Source of the DNA: Sphingobacterium multivorum
GTDB taxonomy: Bacteria; Bacteroidota; Bacteroidia; Sphingobacteriales; Sphingobacteriaceae
DNA length: 64,000 nt
Assembly: GCF_900457465.1 (NCBI RefSeq)
Contig: NZ_UAUU01000008.1
Span: 496,001-560,000, forward strand
Direction: 5' to 3'
The notes under the pieces were generated by a model. It had not been told where the DNA came from. It saw only the letters and a list, made by a program, of their open reading frames with translations, and ran no database searches. Every line of letters starts with the position of its first letter. Position 1 is the stretch's first letter. Positions 37,922 to 47,424 of this stretch are shown here, one piece after another. The position numbers and the translations under genes are program-made.

Positions 37922-39233
37922 AACAAAAGCACCCGAGTTCCGTGAAATTGGAAATATAAGTTTGAAAGAACCAATCAAGAAGCAGTTTGCAAACGGATTG
38001 CCTGTCTATGTATTCCAGTCGCCCGAGCAGGAGCTGGTACGGATAGAATGGATCTTTGAGAATACCTATCTTGACGGTGCGGCTGAAAATCCGTTGTTAA
38101 ATAGTACTTTAAGTGCATTGCTTAAGGAGGGGACAAAGACCATGTCGAGTGCAGAGATTGCAGATAAAGTGGATTTCTACGGAGCATTTCTTGTTCCTGA
38201 ATATTCTTTTGACGTAACTTCTTTGTCGCTTTATACATTGAATAGACATAGTCAAGTACTCTTGCCGCTTGTAAAAGATATTCTGACGGAAGCATCGATT
38301 CCGCAACAGGAGTTAGATACCTATTTGCGTAATAACAAGCAAAAGTTTCAAGTTTCTATTCAGAAAAATGATTATCTGGCGAGACGCAAATTTTACAATT
38401 TGATCTTTGGTGAGAACAATCGTTATGGGCGTACACCAAAACTAACAGACTACGATGCAATTACGCGTGCGCAGCTGATCGAATTGTACCGTAGGGAAAT
38501 TGTTCCTACCAATTGTACATTAATTGTTTCAGGTAATGTTTCTGAAGAGCTTTTGCAGGAGTTGGAGCAAATCTTCGGTGTCGATTGGCAAGGAGCAGCT
38601 GCTGTATCTCCTTCGGAAGTCCCAGTTTTGGTGCAAGGTTCAAATAACCTGGCTTATGAGGAAAAAGATAATGCCTTGCAGTCTGCCATTCGGTTAGGCT
38701 GTCAGACAATTGGAAGGGAACATCCCGATTATCCGGCATTACAATTTGTCAACACATTATTAGGTGGTTTTTTCGGTTCCCGCCTAATGCGCAATATCCG
38801 AGAAGAAAAAGGGTATACCTATAGCATTGGTTCGGCTGTTGCTACCTTGAAACATACTGGTTTTATGACCATTGTAACTGAAGTTGGGGTAGATGTAACA
38901 CAGGCCACGTTGACTGAAATAGAAAAGGAGATCAATTTGTTGAAAACAACTTTGGCCTCCGAGGATGAGGTCAATCTTGTGAAGACCTATATGGAAGGTT
39001 CTATGTTGGGTTCGTTGGAAAGTATCTTTTCGCATGCCGACAAGTTCAAAAGTGTTTTGTTAAATGGGATGACATTGAACTATTATTCCTATTATATGGA
39101 ACAGATCAGAAATATGTCGCCCGAGAAGGTGCAGCATCATGCCAATAAATACTTGGACTACGATGCCATGGTGAAGGTTGTTGTTGGGAAAATTAGTCAA
39201 GTAGAACCAGTTCATCAAGCGGTTGTAAATTAA
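37911..39233 (+). CDS. M16 family protein, non-catalytic subunit
   Basis: A 440 aa partner of the upstream peptidase. The position of the zinc motif is replaced (LLNSTLSALLKEGTKTMSSA), with no HxxEH. The later R/Y substrate-binding block is kept (GGFFGSRLMRNIREEKGYTY). This active/inactive pairing matches two-component M16B enzymes. Start ATG at 37911 within the end of the previous gene. Confidence 0.9.
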   Translation: MLDRTKAPEFREIGNISLKEPIKKQFANGLPVYVFQSPEQELVRIEWIFENTYLDGAAENPLLNSTLSALLKEGTKTMSSAEIADKVDFYGAFLVPEYSFDVTSLSLYTLNRHSQVLLPLVKDILTEASIPQQELDTYLRNNKQKFQVSIQKNDYLARRKFYNLIFGENNRYGRTPKLTDYDAITRAQLIELYRREIVPTNCTLIVSGNVSEELLQELEQIFGVDWQGAAAVSPSEVPVLVQGSNNLAYEEKDNALQSAIRLGCQTIGREHPDYPALQFVNTLLGGFFGSRLMRNIREEKGYTYSIGSAVATLKHTGFMTIVTEVGVDVTQATLTEIEKEINLLKTTLASEDEVNLVKTYMEGSMLGSLESIFSHADKFKSVLLNGMTLNYYSYYMEQIRNMSPEKVQHHANKYLDYDAMVKVVVGKISQVEPVHQAVVN

Positions 39234-39304
39234 ATTTCTTAGACTACAAAAATCGAATACTACTTTGTATTTTTGGTTTTTGATAAAAAAGTGTATTATC
39301 CAGC

Positions 39305-40261
39305 ATGGAATTAAAATTAAAAAGACCATTGGTATTTTTCGATTTGGAAACTACAGGTGTTAATGTAGCGACCGATCGTATTGTGGAAGTATCATTTCTG
39401 AAAGTGATGCCCAGTGGTGAAGAAACAGTCTATACAAAGAAGATCAATCCAGAAGTGCCTATCCCTGCGGAATCCTCTTTTTTTCACGGCATTTATGATG
39501 AAGATGTGAAGGATGCTCCTAATTTTAAAGCAATCGCAGTGGAACTTGCGGCTTTTATTGCCGATGGAGATCTCGCGGGCTATAATTCCAATAAATTCGA
39601 TGTCCCAATGCTTATGGAAGAGTTTTTACGGGCAGGTGTTGATTTTTCATTGGGAGGTAGAGCATTTGTGGATGTTCAAAATATCTTCCATCAGATGGAA
39701 CAACGTACGCTGAAAGCTGCATACAAGTTTTATTGCAACGAAAATCTTGAAAATGCGCATACAGCGGAAGCGGATGTTCGTGCCACATATGAGGTCTTGA
39801 AAGCGCAGCTGACAAAATATGAGGGTGCAGCATTCGAAGATAAACATGGGACAGTATCTTATCCTGTGGTAAACGATGTTGAGGCGTTGCATACGTTTAC
39901 CAACCTAAGTAAGCCTGTAGATTTTGCCGGACGTCTCGTCTATAATGCCGAGGGATTGGAAACGATTAATTTTGGTAAACATAAAGGAAGACCTGTTATA
40001 GAAGTATTTGAGCAAGAGCCCAGTTACTACGCATGGATGCAGAATGGTGATTTTCCATTGTATACCAAGAAGGTCTTGGAGAATATCTGGAATCGGTATA
40101 AAAAGGAAAAGAGTGAGCAAAAGGCAAAAGCAGCTGCAGCCACCCATTCTGTAGAAGATAAAAAACTTGCGAAAAAGGAATTCAATCAACAAAAAGAAGA
40201 AGCGCCGCAGAACATTTCTTTGGATATGCTGAAAGGATTGCAAGATAAATTTAAAAAATAA
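39305..40261 (+). CDS. 3'-5' exonuclease, DnaQ-like (DEDDh)
   Basis: A 318 aa protein. Exo I is FFDLETTGVN (Asp, Glu), Exo II AGYNSNKFDVPML (Asp), and Exo III HTAEADVRATYEV (His, Asp), which makes it DEDDh. After the nuclease (about 1-180), a small domain NFGKHKGRPVIEVFEQEPSY resembles the C-terminal module of exodeoxyribonuclease X-like proteins. A charged Lys/Ala-rich tail ends in LDMLKGLQDKFKK. It could be a proofreading subunit or a repair exonuclease. Confidence 0.9.
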   Translation: MELKLKRPLVFFDLETTGVNVATDRIVEVSFLKVMPSGEETVYTKKINPEVPIPAESSFFHGIYDEDVKDAPNFKAIAVELAAFIADGDLAGYNSNKFDVPMLMEEFLRAGVDFSLGGRAFVDVQNIFHQMEQRTLKAAYKFYCNENLENAHTAEADVRATYEVLKAQLTKYEGAAFEDKHGTVSYPVVNDVEALHTFTNLSKPVDFAGRLVYNAEGLETINFGKHKGRPVIEVFEQEPSYYAWMQNGDFPLYTKKVLENIWNRYKKEKSEQKAKAAAATHSVEDKKLAKKEFNQQKEEAPQNISLDMLKGLQDKFKK

Positions 40262-40289
40262 CGTTAATTAATAGCTTAGAAAAAGGATT

Positions 40290-41247
40290 ATGGAATTCAA
40301 ACAAGAAGTGGAACATGTACAGTGTTTGATTATTGGTTCGGGACCAGCAGGTTATACTGCCGCGATTTACGCAGCCCGTGCGGATATGAAACCAGTCGTT
40401 TATACCGGTATTGTGCCAGGGGGACAGTTGACTCAAACAACTGAGGTGGACAATTTCCCTGGTTATCCAAAAGGCATCACTGGACCAGTGATGATGGAAG
40501 ATTTGCGCGAGCAAGCTGAACGCTTCGGAACTTCAGTGCGTTTTGGATATGTGACTAAAGTGGATTTTACAGGTGAGGTACACCGTGTTGAGATCGATGG
40601 AACAGTACAAGTTACCGCAGATACAGTGATTATTGCGACAGGAGCCACAGCAAAATGGTTAGGCTTGGAATCTGAACAAAAATACAATGGTTTTGGTGTT
40701 TCAGCATGTGCTGTATGTGATGGGTTCTTCTTTAAAAAACCAAGAGGTTGCTATTGTAGGTGCTGGGGATACAGCGGCAGAAGAAGCAACATATCTTGCA
40801 AAATTATGCTCAAAAGTACATATGTTGGTTCGCCGTGACGAGTTTCGTGCTTCTAAAGCAATGGTACATCGCGTTATGAATACACCAAATATCGAAGTTC
40901 ACTACAATTCTGAGGCAAAAGAAGTCCTAGGAGATGGTCAGGTGGTGACCGGAATACGTGTTGTAAACAATAAAGACCAGTCTGAAAAAGATATCGAAGT
41001 AACAGGTTTCTTCGTTGCTATTGGGCATAAGCCTAATACCGAGCTTTTCACAGGTGTATTGGATATGGATGAAACAGGTTATTTAATTACAAAACCAGAT
41101 AGTACTGCAACAAATATCCCGGGTGTTTTTGCTTGTGGTGATGTTCAGGATAACATCTTCCGTCAGGCAATCACTGCTGCAGGTACAGGTTGTATGGCAG
41201 CTTTGGAAGCTGAAAGATACTTAGCAGCTAAGGAAAGCGGCGAATAA
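40290..41247 (+). CDS. trxB: Thioredoxin-disulfide reductase (frameshifted)
   Basis: FAD and NADPH enzyme that reduces thioredoxin. FAD motif GSGPAGYTAAIYAAR, redox CxxC in ACAVCDGFFFK, NADPH motif VGAGDTAAEEATYLA, and the C-terminal FAD motif FACGDVQDNIFRQAITAAG. The frame shifts at the six-A run 40734-40739, where one A is extra; the corrected protein is 318 aa. As a core redox gene it is very unlikely to be lost, so this is probably a homopolymer error. A strong terminator follows. Confidence 0.93.
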
Positions 41248-41262
41248 TCGCATGGAAATAAT

Positions 41263-41294
41263 AAAAACGGGGCATTGTACAATGCCCCGTTTTT
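41263..41294. terminator. Bidirectional terminator
   Basis: Perfect palindrome AAAAACGGGGCATT-GTAC-AATGCCCCGTTTTT. It separates convergent trxB and rnhA; the T-run overlaps the rnhA stop. Confidence 0.9.
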
Positions 41295-41787
41295 ATTTAC
41301 CTTCTTCCATTTCAAAAACACTATCGATTTTCCAATTTGCCTTATCTTTGGATGCTGCGACAGCTAAACGATCACAGCGCTCATTTAACGGATGCCCAGC
41401 ATGGCCTTTTACCCATACAAGGCGTACGGTATGGAGCTTATAGGCGTTCATTAAGCGCAACCAAAGATCTTTGTTCTTTTTTCCCGCAAAACCTTTTTGT
41501 ATCCAACCATATACCCATTTCTTATCAATGGCGTCAATGACGTATTTGGAGTCAGAATACACGGTAACATGTTGCTGTAGATTTTTCAATGCCTCGAGGC
41601 CGACGATCACAGCCATCAATTCCATCCTGTTGTTAGTCGTTTTGCGGTAACCGCCCGAAAACTCTTTCTCGATCAGTTTACCTTTAAAGGCTTCATTATC
41701 GCCTGTATAAATAGTTCTTAAGATGGTTCCGTAACCTCCAGGGCCCGGATTTCCACTTGAAGCCCCATCTGTATATAATTCGATCAT
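41293..41787 (-). CDS. rnhA: Ribonuclease HI
   Basis: A 164 aa enzyme that cleaves RNA in RNA:DNA hybrids. Catalytic acids: Asp in [15 protein letters not shown], Glu in [10 protein letters not shown], Asp in [12 protein letters not shown], and a distal Asp after [14 protein letters not shown]. The start at 41787 (MIELYTDG) is preferred to a 12-residue extension from 41823. Confidence 0.95.
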   Translation of the reverse strand: MIELYTDGASSGNPGPGGYGTILRTIYTGDNEAFKGKLIEKEFSGGYRKTTNNRMELMAVIVGLEALKNLQQHVTVYSDSKYVIDAIDKKWVYGWIQKGFAGKKNKDLWLRLMNAYKLHTVRLVWVKGHAGHPLNERCDRLAVAASKDKANWKIDSVFEMEEGK

Positions 41788-41961
41788 ACCGGCCAAATAT
41801 ACATGAAGTTTTTGTAAGCACATACAAACAGGTAAAAATGATCAAGACTAGTCCATATTTTGATGCTCGAAGTAGAAGAATTTTAACACTGCGACATGTT
41901 CAATCAATCCAACGATAGGGCATAGTGCTACAAGCATCAAAATTCATAGGTATTTAAGACT

Positions 41962-42044
41962 GACTTTATAGGTGTTTAAAAGGGACTTTACACGGCTTTA
42001 TCCGAATGAGGTCCGAATGAGGTCCCTATAAAGTCCCTATGAGA
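41962..42044. repeat. 11-bp phased TCC repeats with inverted GGGACTTTA copies
   Basis: From 42001 the sequence falls into 11-bp units that each begin TCC: TCCGAATGAGG twice, then TCCCTATAAAG, TCCCTATGAGA and TCCG. GACTTTATAGG (41962-41972) and AGGGACTTTA (41981-41990) are inverted copies of the TCCCTATAAAG units. The block lies in the 428-bp gap between divergent rnhA and the fucosidase gene; the rest of that gap shows nothing else that I recognise. Confidence 0.6.
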
Positions 42045-42215
42045 TCCGTTTAAATAATAGAAATATTCCCTTTGTGTTTTAAGCTTAAGCTAAGCGAAGT
42101 ATGATGATAGATTTCAGCCGCTCTCCAACGTAATTTATCCCTTACATAATTGGATTGTGCTGATTTATGTGTATTTTGCCGGCTTAAACTCGTTATGTAA
42201 TCGATAAAATAGCTT

Positions 42216-44054
42216 ATGAAGTTTCGAAAGATTTCTCTTTTTGTTCTTTTGGCGTCCGCGTGCTTAAACGTTTCAGCGCAGAACAATGTATCACCGCAAA
42301 AAATGGATTGGTTTGAAGATGCCAAACTGGGTATTTTTATTCACTGGGGGATTTATTCTGTCGATGGAATATCAGAATCTTGGTCATTCTTCAATAATTA
42401 CATCAACCATGACAATTATATCAAGCAACTGAATGGTTTTACAGCAAAGGATTATAGACCGAAGGAATGGGCCAAATTGATCAAAGAAGCCGGTGCGAAA
42501 TACACGGTGATTACGACCAAACACCATGACGGGATCTCGATGTGGAATACGAAGGCTGATAAAGCGATCACGACATTACAAGACGCAGCTGCCAAACAGG
42601 ATGTAATCACACCATTTGTGAAAGCCATACAAGAAGAAGGCTTGCATACTGGACTGTATTATTCTTTGCCCGATTGGAGCCATCCTTATTACGATGTTTT
42701 TACGCGCAATCGAAAAGGTTATGAATTGAAAAGTGAGCCTTCTCGTTGGGATAATTATGTAAAATATTACCAGAAGCAATTGACTGAGCTATCCGAACAG
42801 TATAAGCCCGAATTACTTTGGTTTGACGGGGATTGGGAGCATAGTGCCGAGGAGTGGAAAGCTAAAGAGACCTTGAATCTTTTGCGGAAGTATAATCCGA
42901 ATATTATTATAAACTCGCGATTGAATCATCATGGAGATTACGATACACCTGAGCAAGGGATTCCAGTAACCCGTCCTGATGCTAAATTTTGGGAACTCTG
43001 TTATACCATGAATGATTCTTGGGGCTATCAACCCTTTGATAAAAAGTACAAATCACCGAATATGATCATTCGAACGTTGGTAGATTGTATTTCCATGGGT
43101 GGAAACCTATTGTTGGATATCGGTCCAAAGGCAGATGGAACGATCCCTGAGGAACAATTAAATATTTTGAAACAGCTGGGGCGATGGACACATAAGCATG
43201 CAGCTGCGATCTACGGTACAAGAGCCGGTATTCCATTTGTGAACTACGGCGGGAAATCTGCTTTATCAAAGGACGGAAAGACACTTTATCTGTATGTATA
43301 CGAACAGAAACCCGAATTGCAGCTCAGAGGTTTGGTCAATCATACAGCCATTAAAGAAGTCTCAGTTGTTGGTGATGCATCCGCGAAAGTGAACGTTAAG
43401 TCTGAAAACGGAACCGTTCAAGTCGATTTAACGAAAGTAAACTTTGATCAGGACGTCACTGTGATTGCACTAACCTTTGCGGAGGCGCTTCGTTGGACTG
43501 CACCGCAAGATACTGAAGTTACGTTGAAATTTGTACTGGATAATAAGTTGACAGGTCGTGCTTTAGGTCAGATCGCTTCAACACTGCATGCCGGAAAAAA
43601 TATCTTTGATAATTCCGGATTGACCGTGGATGGCTTAGAGACCAAATTGCCAAGTAGTAATGCGACTAATCCAACGGTATTAAAGTGGATTAAGGATCAT
43701 GCCGAAGCACTTTATGAGACTGGAAAAGGCTTACCTGAAGGACATTATGAAGGACTAAGCGCGCTCTCTAAAGATCGCCAGACATTGTATCTGTTTGTCG
43801 AGGGAAAACCTACGGGTCCTATTGCACTAAAAGGTGTTAAAAATGGAGTCGCCAGGATCCGCGTGGTCGGTGAGGGCTCCATGATAAATCATGAGATTTT
43901 CAATAAGCTTTATTGGAGTAGCATCCCGGGTATTATCTACATTCAGGCACCAGCAGAGCGCTTGGATAAAAATATGACAGTTATTGCTGTTTTGTTGGAT
44001 GCGCCAATACAACTATATCGCGAGAAAGTGGGCGCTATCGAAAATAACCTTTAA
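42216..44054 (+). CDS. Alpha-L-fucosidase (GH29), secreted
   Basis: A 612 aa exported enzyme (signal peptide 1-21, ending LNVSAQ). The GH29 catalytic domain covers about 25-370: KLGIFIHWGIYSVDGISESW, AKYTVITTKHHDG, and the nucleophile Asp in PELLWFDGDWEH. GGNLLLDIGPKADGTIPEEQ is a typical late motif. The C-terminal about 240 residues hold two similar beta-rich repeats (ALSKDGKTLYLYV and ALSKDRQTLYLFVEGKP). It removes fucose from glycans. Monocistronic with terminator. Confidence 0.93.
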   Translation: MKFRKISLFVLLASACLNVSAQNNVSPQKMDWFEDAKLGIFIHWGIYSVDGISESWSFFNNYINHDNYIKQLNGFTAKDYRPKEWAKLIKEAGAKYTVITTKHHDGISMWNTKADKAITTLQDAAAKQDVITPFVKAIQEEGLHTGLYYSLPDWSHPYYDVFTRNRKGYELKSEPSRWDNYVKYYQKQLTELSEQYKPELLWFDGDWEHSAEEWKAKETLNLLRKYNPNIIINSRLNHHGDYDTPEQGIPVTRPDAKFWELCYTMNDSWGYQPFDKKYKSPNMIIRTLVDCISMGGNLLLDIGPKADGTIPEEQLNILKQLGRWTHKHAAAIYGTRAGIPFVNYGGKSALSKDGKTLYLYVYEQKPELQLRGLVNHTAIKEVSVVGDASAKVNVKSENGTVQVDLTKVNFDQDVTVIALTFAEALRWTAPQDTEVTLKFVLDNKLTGRALGQIASTLHAGKNIFDNSGLTVDGLETKLPSSNATNPTVLKWIKDHAEALYETGKGLPEGHYEGLSALSKDRQTLYLFVEGKPTGPIALKGVKNGVARIRVVGEGSMINHEIFNKLYWSSIPGIIYIQAPAERLDKNMTVIAVLLDAPIQLYREKVGAIENNL

Positions 44055-44076
44055 GAGGTCGGATAGCAATTAGCGT

Positions 44077-44117
44077 TGAAAAAAAGCCTGGGATAACAAA
44101 ATATCCTGGGCTTTTTT
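44077..44117 (+). terminator. Rho-independent terminator
   Basis: AAAAAAGCCTGGGATA pairs with TATCCTGGGCTTTTTT (two G-U pairs), loop ACAAAA. It ends the fucosidase transcript. Confidence 0.8.
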
Positions 44118-44228
44118 GCGAGATATAAACTATGCTGATTTATTAATTCTGATCCATTTTCTTTCGGTATTCGGTGCATTTTCTCCTGAATTGTGGCGCA
44201 AAAGCATTTTTTATTATAACTTAGGCCT

Positions 44229-44684
44229 ATGAATCCAATCAAAGCTGTTTTGATCCCAATTTTTGCTCTTCTTTGTGTTTGTTGTTCTTCCGGTGACGGA
44301 AGTAAATCCGAGCGATTGCGGGCAGATTCGTTAGTGAATGAAGTGGTCAATGGAAGGTTAGCTCTAGCAACATTAGCAGAGTCAAATGAATTTATGTATT
44401 TCAATGATAAATACTTTCATGAACCGGCTGATTTAAAGGTCATTCCGAAATTTGATAAGGTACAGATTCAAGTTGTTACTTATCGGATTTATCAGCATGT
44501 CAAATTAAAAAATAATCGCTATGTATTCAACGTGCAGAAAGCCAGTGAACTGCATATACCAAATAGCGCTTTTGTGTATTACCAACGTTCTTTTGATGAT
44601 ATGAACCGTAAGGCAGCCTTGAGTAAAGATTCGATCCGACTCGAGCTGCCGGATAATTATGCATCTTTGTTGATAAATGAATGA
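44229..44684 (+). CDS. Hypothetical lipoprotein
   Basis: A 151 aa protein with a lipoprotein signal (AVLIPIFALLCVCCSS; Cys17 or Cys18 would be lipidated). The mature part has a charged helix (ERLRADSLVNEVVNGRLALA) and a beta-rich region (VQIQVVTYRIYQHVKLKNNR). I do not recognise the family. It is 82 bp upstream of the sirtuin gene. Confidence 0.6.
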   Translation: MNPIKAVLIPIFALLCVCCSSGDGSKSERLRADSLVNEVVNGRLALATLAESNEFMYFNDKYFHEPADLKVIPKFDKVQIQVVTYRIYQHVKLKNNRYVFNVQKASELHIPNSAFVYYQRSFDDMNRKAALSKDSIRLELPDNYASLLINE

Positions 44685-44766
44685 TCTAGATCAGGCCTAC
44701 AGACATGATGAAGGTCATATCAAAAGTCAATCTTAACTATACAATGGTGCAACAAATAGATTTAAG

Positions 44767-45456
44767 ATGGAAAAGAAAAATATCGTTGTATTGACGGGGG
44801 CCGGTATTTCGGCTGAAAGCGGTATACCTACCTTTAGGGATGCCAATGGATTGTGGGAAGGACATGACGTCATGGAAGTTGCTTCCATTGAAGGTTGGCA
44901 TAAAAATCCAGCCTTGGTGCAGGAGTTTTATAATCTGAGACGGAAAGCCGCTTTGGTCGCACAGGCAAATGCGGCTCATTATGCGCTGGTAAAATTGGAA
45001 TCAGCATACCGGGTGAGTATTGTGACGCAGAATGTAGATCTACTGCATGAACAGGCAGGTTCATCCCATATCGTTCATTTGCACGGACGCCTGGATCAGT
45101 CGAAGTCATCTGTCGATGACCGTTTGGTGTATCCCATTGTTGGTGATGAGATCAAAATGGGCGATCTTTGTGAGAAGGGTAGTCAGCTGAGGCCAAATAT
45201 AGTCTGGTTTGGAGAGGCTGTGCCGGCCATTGAGGAAGCGATAAGCCTGGTTTCGAAGGCCGATATTTTGATTATTGTGGGGACCTCCCTACAGGTTTAT
45301 CCCGCTGCGGGACTTAAAGAATTTGCGCCTAGTCACTGTAAATCGTTTTTAATTGACAAAAAGATTCCTCATGACAACGCTTTACGTAATATACAGTGTT
45401 TTGAAGAATCGGCGACCATAGCTGTTCCTGAACTGGTAGAACAATTACTTAATTAA
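44767..45456 (+). CDS. cobB: NAD-dependent protein deacylase, class III sirtuin
   Basis: A 229 aa sirtuin that removes acyl groups from lysine using NAD+. Motifs: VLTGAGISAESGIPTFRDA, TQNVDLLHEQAG, HLHG with the catalytic His, IVWFGEAVP and IIVGTSLQVYPAAGL. Tyr55 and Arg58 in FYNLRR match the YxxR pair that lets class III (SIRT5-like) enzymes take succinyl or malonyl groups. The four zinc cysteines of most sirtuins are not seen; the region has a single Cys (GDLCEKGSQLRPN). DUF2891 follows after 32 bp. Confidence 0.9.
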   Translation: MEKKNIVVLTGAGISAESGIPTFRDANGLWEGHDVMEVASIEGWHKNPALVQEFYNLRRKAALVAQANAAHYALVKLESAYRVSIVTQNVDLLHEQAGSSHIVHLHGRLDQSKSSVDDRLVYPIVGDEIKMGDLCEKGSQLRPNIVWFGEAVPAIEEAISLVSKADILIIVGTSLQVYPAAGLKEFAPSHCKSFLIDKKIPHDNALRNIQCFEESATIAVPELVEQLLN

Positions 45457-45488
45457 ATGTTATATAGTCGTTTATAAAATAAGGGTTT

Positions 45489-46586
45489 ATGAAGAAAATA
45501 ATAGGGCTTCTTTGCATGTCCGTTGCTTTTGTTGCATGTCAAAATAATTCAGCGATCAAAGTAAATACGAGTTCAAATGATCAGCCTCTAACCTTGGATA
45601 GCGTTCAGGCCAAGCATCTGCTCAGTTTGCCACTGCATTGCATCGAAGTGGAATATCCCAATAAGCTGGGACAGGTACTCGGTAGTGATGGTGATCTAAA
45701 AGCACCGCGTACATTGCATCCAATTTTTTACGGTTGTTTTGACTGGCATTCTTCTGTACACGGGTATTGGTCAATTGTGCATATTTTGAAGGAATTTCCA
45801 AATTTGGATAGCTCAGGTGAAATTCGACGCCAATTGAACCGAAATATTACAGCAGAAAATGTGGCTGTTGAATTAGATTTCTTTCAAGATAAGAACAATA
45901 AGAACTTTGAGCGTACGTATGGCTGGGCTTGGTTGTTGCAGCTGCAGAAGGAATTATTAACTTGGGAAGATGCCGATGCAAAACGCTGGGCATCGAATCT
46001 TGAACCGTTGGTGAAACATGTGGTAAAATCGTATCAGGAATATTTGCCCAAATTGGTCTATCCGATCAGGACAGGCTATCATGATAATTCTGCCTTTGGC
46101 CTTTCGCTGTCCCTGGACTATGCAAGAAGCACGGGAAATGTGACGTTTGAAAAATCATTAATGACGAATGCTTCTCGTTTATACAGTCAGGATAAGAGCT
46201 GCAACATTTCTTTTGAGCCAAGTGGAAGCGATTTTCTTTCTCCTTGTCTTGAAGAAGCCCTTTGTATGAGTATGGTGCTGCAACAGGAGGATTACCGTAA
46301 ATGGTTAAAGGATTTTATGCCAGATCTGTTTAATCCCGATTTCAATTTAGAACCAGGAATCGTGAAAGATCGAACCGACGGACATTTGGTCCATCTGGAT
46401 GGACTTAATTTTAGTCGCGCCAACTGTTTAAACGGTATCGCCAAAGCGCTGCCTGAATTAAGTTATTTGCATAGGTTGGCGAATAAACATTTAAAGTATT
46501 CTTTGCCCAATATTACAACCAAGGATGATTACATGGGGTCACATTGGTTAGGTACTTTTGCACTCTATGCACTATCAAAGCATTGA
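45489..46586 (+). CDS. DUF2891 lipoprotein
   Basis: A 365 aa protein with a lipobox (MSVAFVAC, Cys17). The DUF2891 pattern is strong: PLHCIEVEYPNKLG, HPIFYGCFDWHSSVHGYWSI, FERTYGWAWLLQLQKEL, YHDNSAFGLSLSLDYAR and FEPSGSDFLSPCLEEA. The alpha/alpha-barrel-like layout suggests a glycan or related enzyme, but no activity is established. It overlaps the convergent HxlR gene by 12 bp. Confidence 0.88.
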   Translation: MKKIIGLLCMSVAFVACQNNSAIKVNTSSNDQPLTLDSVQAKHLLSLPLHCIEVEYPNKLGQVLGSDGDLKAPRTLHPIFYGCFDWHSSVHGYWSIVHILKEFPNLDSSGEIRRQLNRNITAENVAVELDFFQDKNNKNFERTYGWAWLLQLQKELLTWEDADAKRWASNLEPLVKHVVKSYQEYLPKLVYPIRTGYHDNSAFGLSLSLDYARSTGNVTFEKSLMTNASRLYSQDKSCNISFEPSGSDFLSPCLEEALCMSMVLQQEDYRKWLKDFMPDLFNPDFNLEPGIVKDRTDGHLVHLDGLNFSRANCLNGIAKALPELSYLHRLANKHLKYSLPNITTKDDYMGSHWLGTFALYALSKH

Positions 46587-46940
46587 TTCGGGGAGATTAT
46601 CTTCTCCCCATTTATCCATTAGGTTTAATATTTCCTCGAGCGAACGGCCGAGCTCGGTTAATTCATATTCTACCTTTGGGGGAACTTGCTGGTATACAAT
46701 TCTATTAATCAGCTTGTCATGCTCCAGTTCCTTTAATTTGGCGATCAGCATACGTTCAGATATTCCCACGAGTCTTTTCCGCAACTCACTATAGCGGAGT
46801 TTACCTTCATTTAGCAAATAGGAAAGGATATTGATTTTCCATCTGCCACCTATGGTGGCCAAGGTAAATGCAATACCACAACGGTCTTTCCAGTATAGCT
46901 CATTAATGTGATTGGTTGAATTCTCTTTTCGCGGGTTCAT
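46575..46940 (-). CDS. HxlR-family transcriptional regulator
   Basis: About 121 aa winged-helix regulator. Cys in WKDRCGIAFTLATIGGRWKI is the conserved redox- or aldehyde-sensing position; the wing is VPPKVEYELTELGRSLEEIL. I place the start at the ATG 46940; the TTG at 46967 would run into the operator. It is divergent from a DoxX gene, with a perfect palindrome between them, the usual layout of HxlR repressors and their quinone- or aldehyde-stress target genes. Confidence 0.88.
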   Translation of the reverse strand: MNPRKENSTNHINELYWKDRCGIAFTLATIGGRWKINILSYLLNEGKLRYSELRKRLVGISERMLIAKLKELEHDKLINRIVYQQVPPKVEYELTELGRSLEEILNLMDKWGEDNLPESML

Positions 46941-46960
46941 ACAAACTTTTTTGTTGGTAT

Positions 46961-46976
46961 CATACAATCTTGTATG
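46961..46976. promoter_or_regulatory. Palindromic operator between hxlR and doxX
   Basis: CATACAATCTTGTATG is a perfect 7-2-7 inverted repeat, 20 bp before the HxlR ATG and 55 bp before the DoxX ATG. Its position and symmetry fit the binding site of a dimeric winged-helix repressor. Confidence 0.6.
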
Positions 46977-47031
46977 TACTGTTATTCCTGCAAATTAATA
47001 AAGAAATTTGTAGGAAAACAAAAAGTATAAC

Positions 47032-47403
47032 ATGGAAACGATTAAATCAGTCGCTCATTGGTTGAGCTATGCGTACTACCTTTATGTATTTGGATATGCA
47101 TCATTATTCAAAGTTTTTCAAAAGAGCGCCATGTTGCAAAGCATGCAGTCCCTGGGTTTTAATAAGACTTGGACGATCATTATCGGAATAGGGGAACTAA
47201 CGGGGGTAGTATTGCTCTTAATAGGTTTGTATAACCCGCAATTTAAGAATGTTGCAGTGCTGCTGTTGTTTCCATTTGCGGTTGCGGCGTTTACGGCACA
47301 TATGGCGCATCAAGAGTATCATCATTTCTACAACTCCTTGCTGATGTGTGTACTTAGTATTGTGCTGTTGGCCACAGACAAAACCTTTAAAATTATACTT
47401 TAA
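47032..47403 (+). CDS. DoxX family membrane protein
   Basis: A 123 aa protein with four hydrophobic segments and the DoxX pattern (YASLFKVFQKSAMLQSMQSL, IIIGIGELTGVVLLLIGLY, VLLLFPFAVAAFTAHMAH). DoxX proteins are often induced by thiol or electrophile stress under HxlR/QorR repressors; the biochemical role is unclear. Divergent from the HxlR gene. Confidence 0.88.
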   Translation: METIKSVAHWLSYAYYLYVFGYASLFKVFQKSAMLQSMQSLGFNKTWTIIIGIGELTGVVLLLIGLYNPQFKNVAVLLLFPFAVAAFTAHMAHQEYHHFYNSLLMCVLSIVLLATDKTFKIIL

Positions 47404-47424
47404 ATCCTGCGTCAGCTTTAGCAT

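Noticed and set aside
41962..42044. CRISPR-like array
   Set aside because: The units are directly abutting 11-mers without unique spacers, and no cas genes are present.
42050..42325. 91-codon minus-strand frame at the fucosidase start
   Set aside because: Overlaps the signal peptide region of the GH29 gene on the other strand and shows no recognisable domain.
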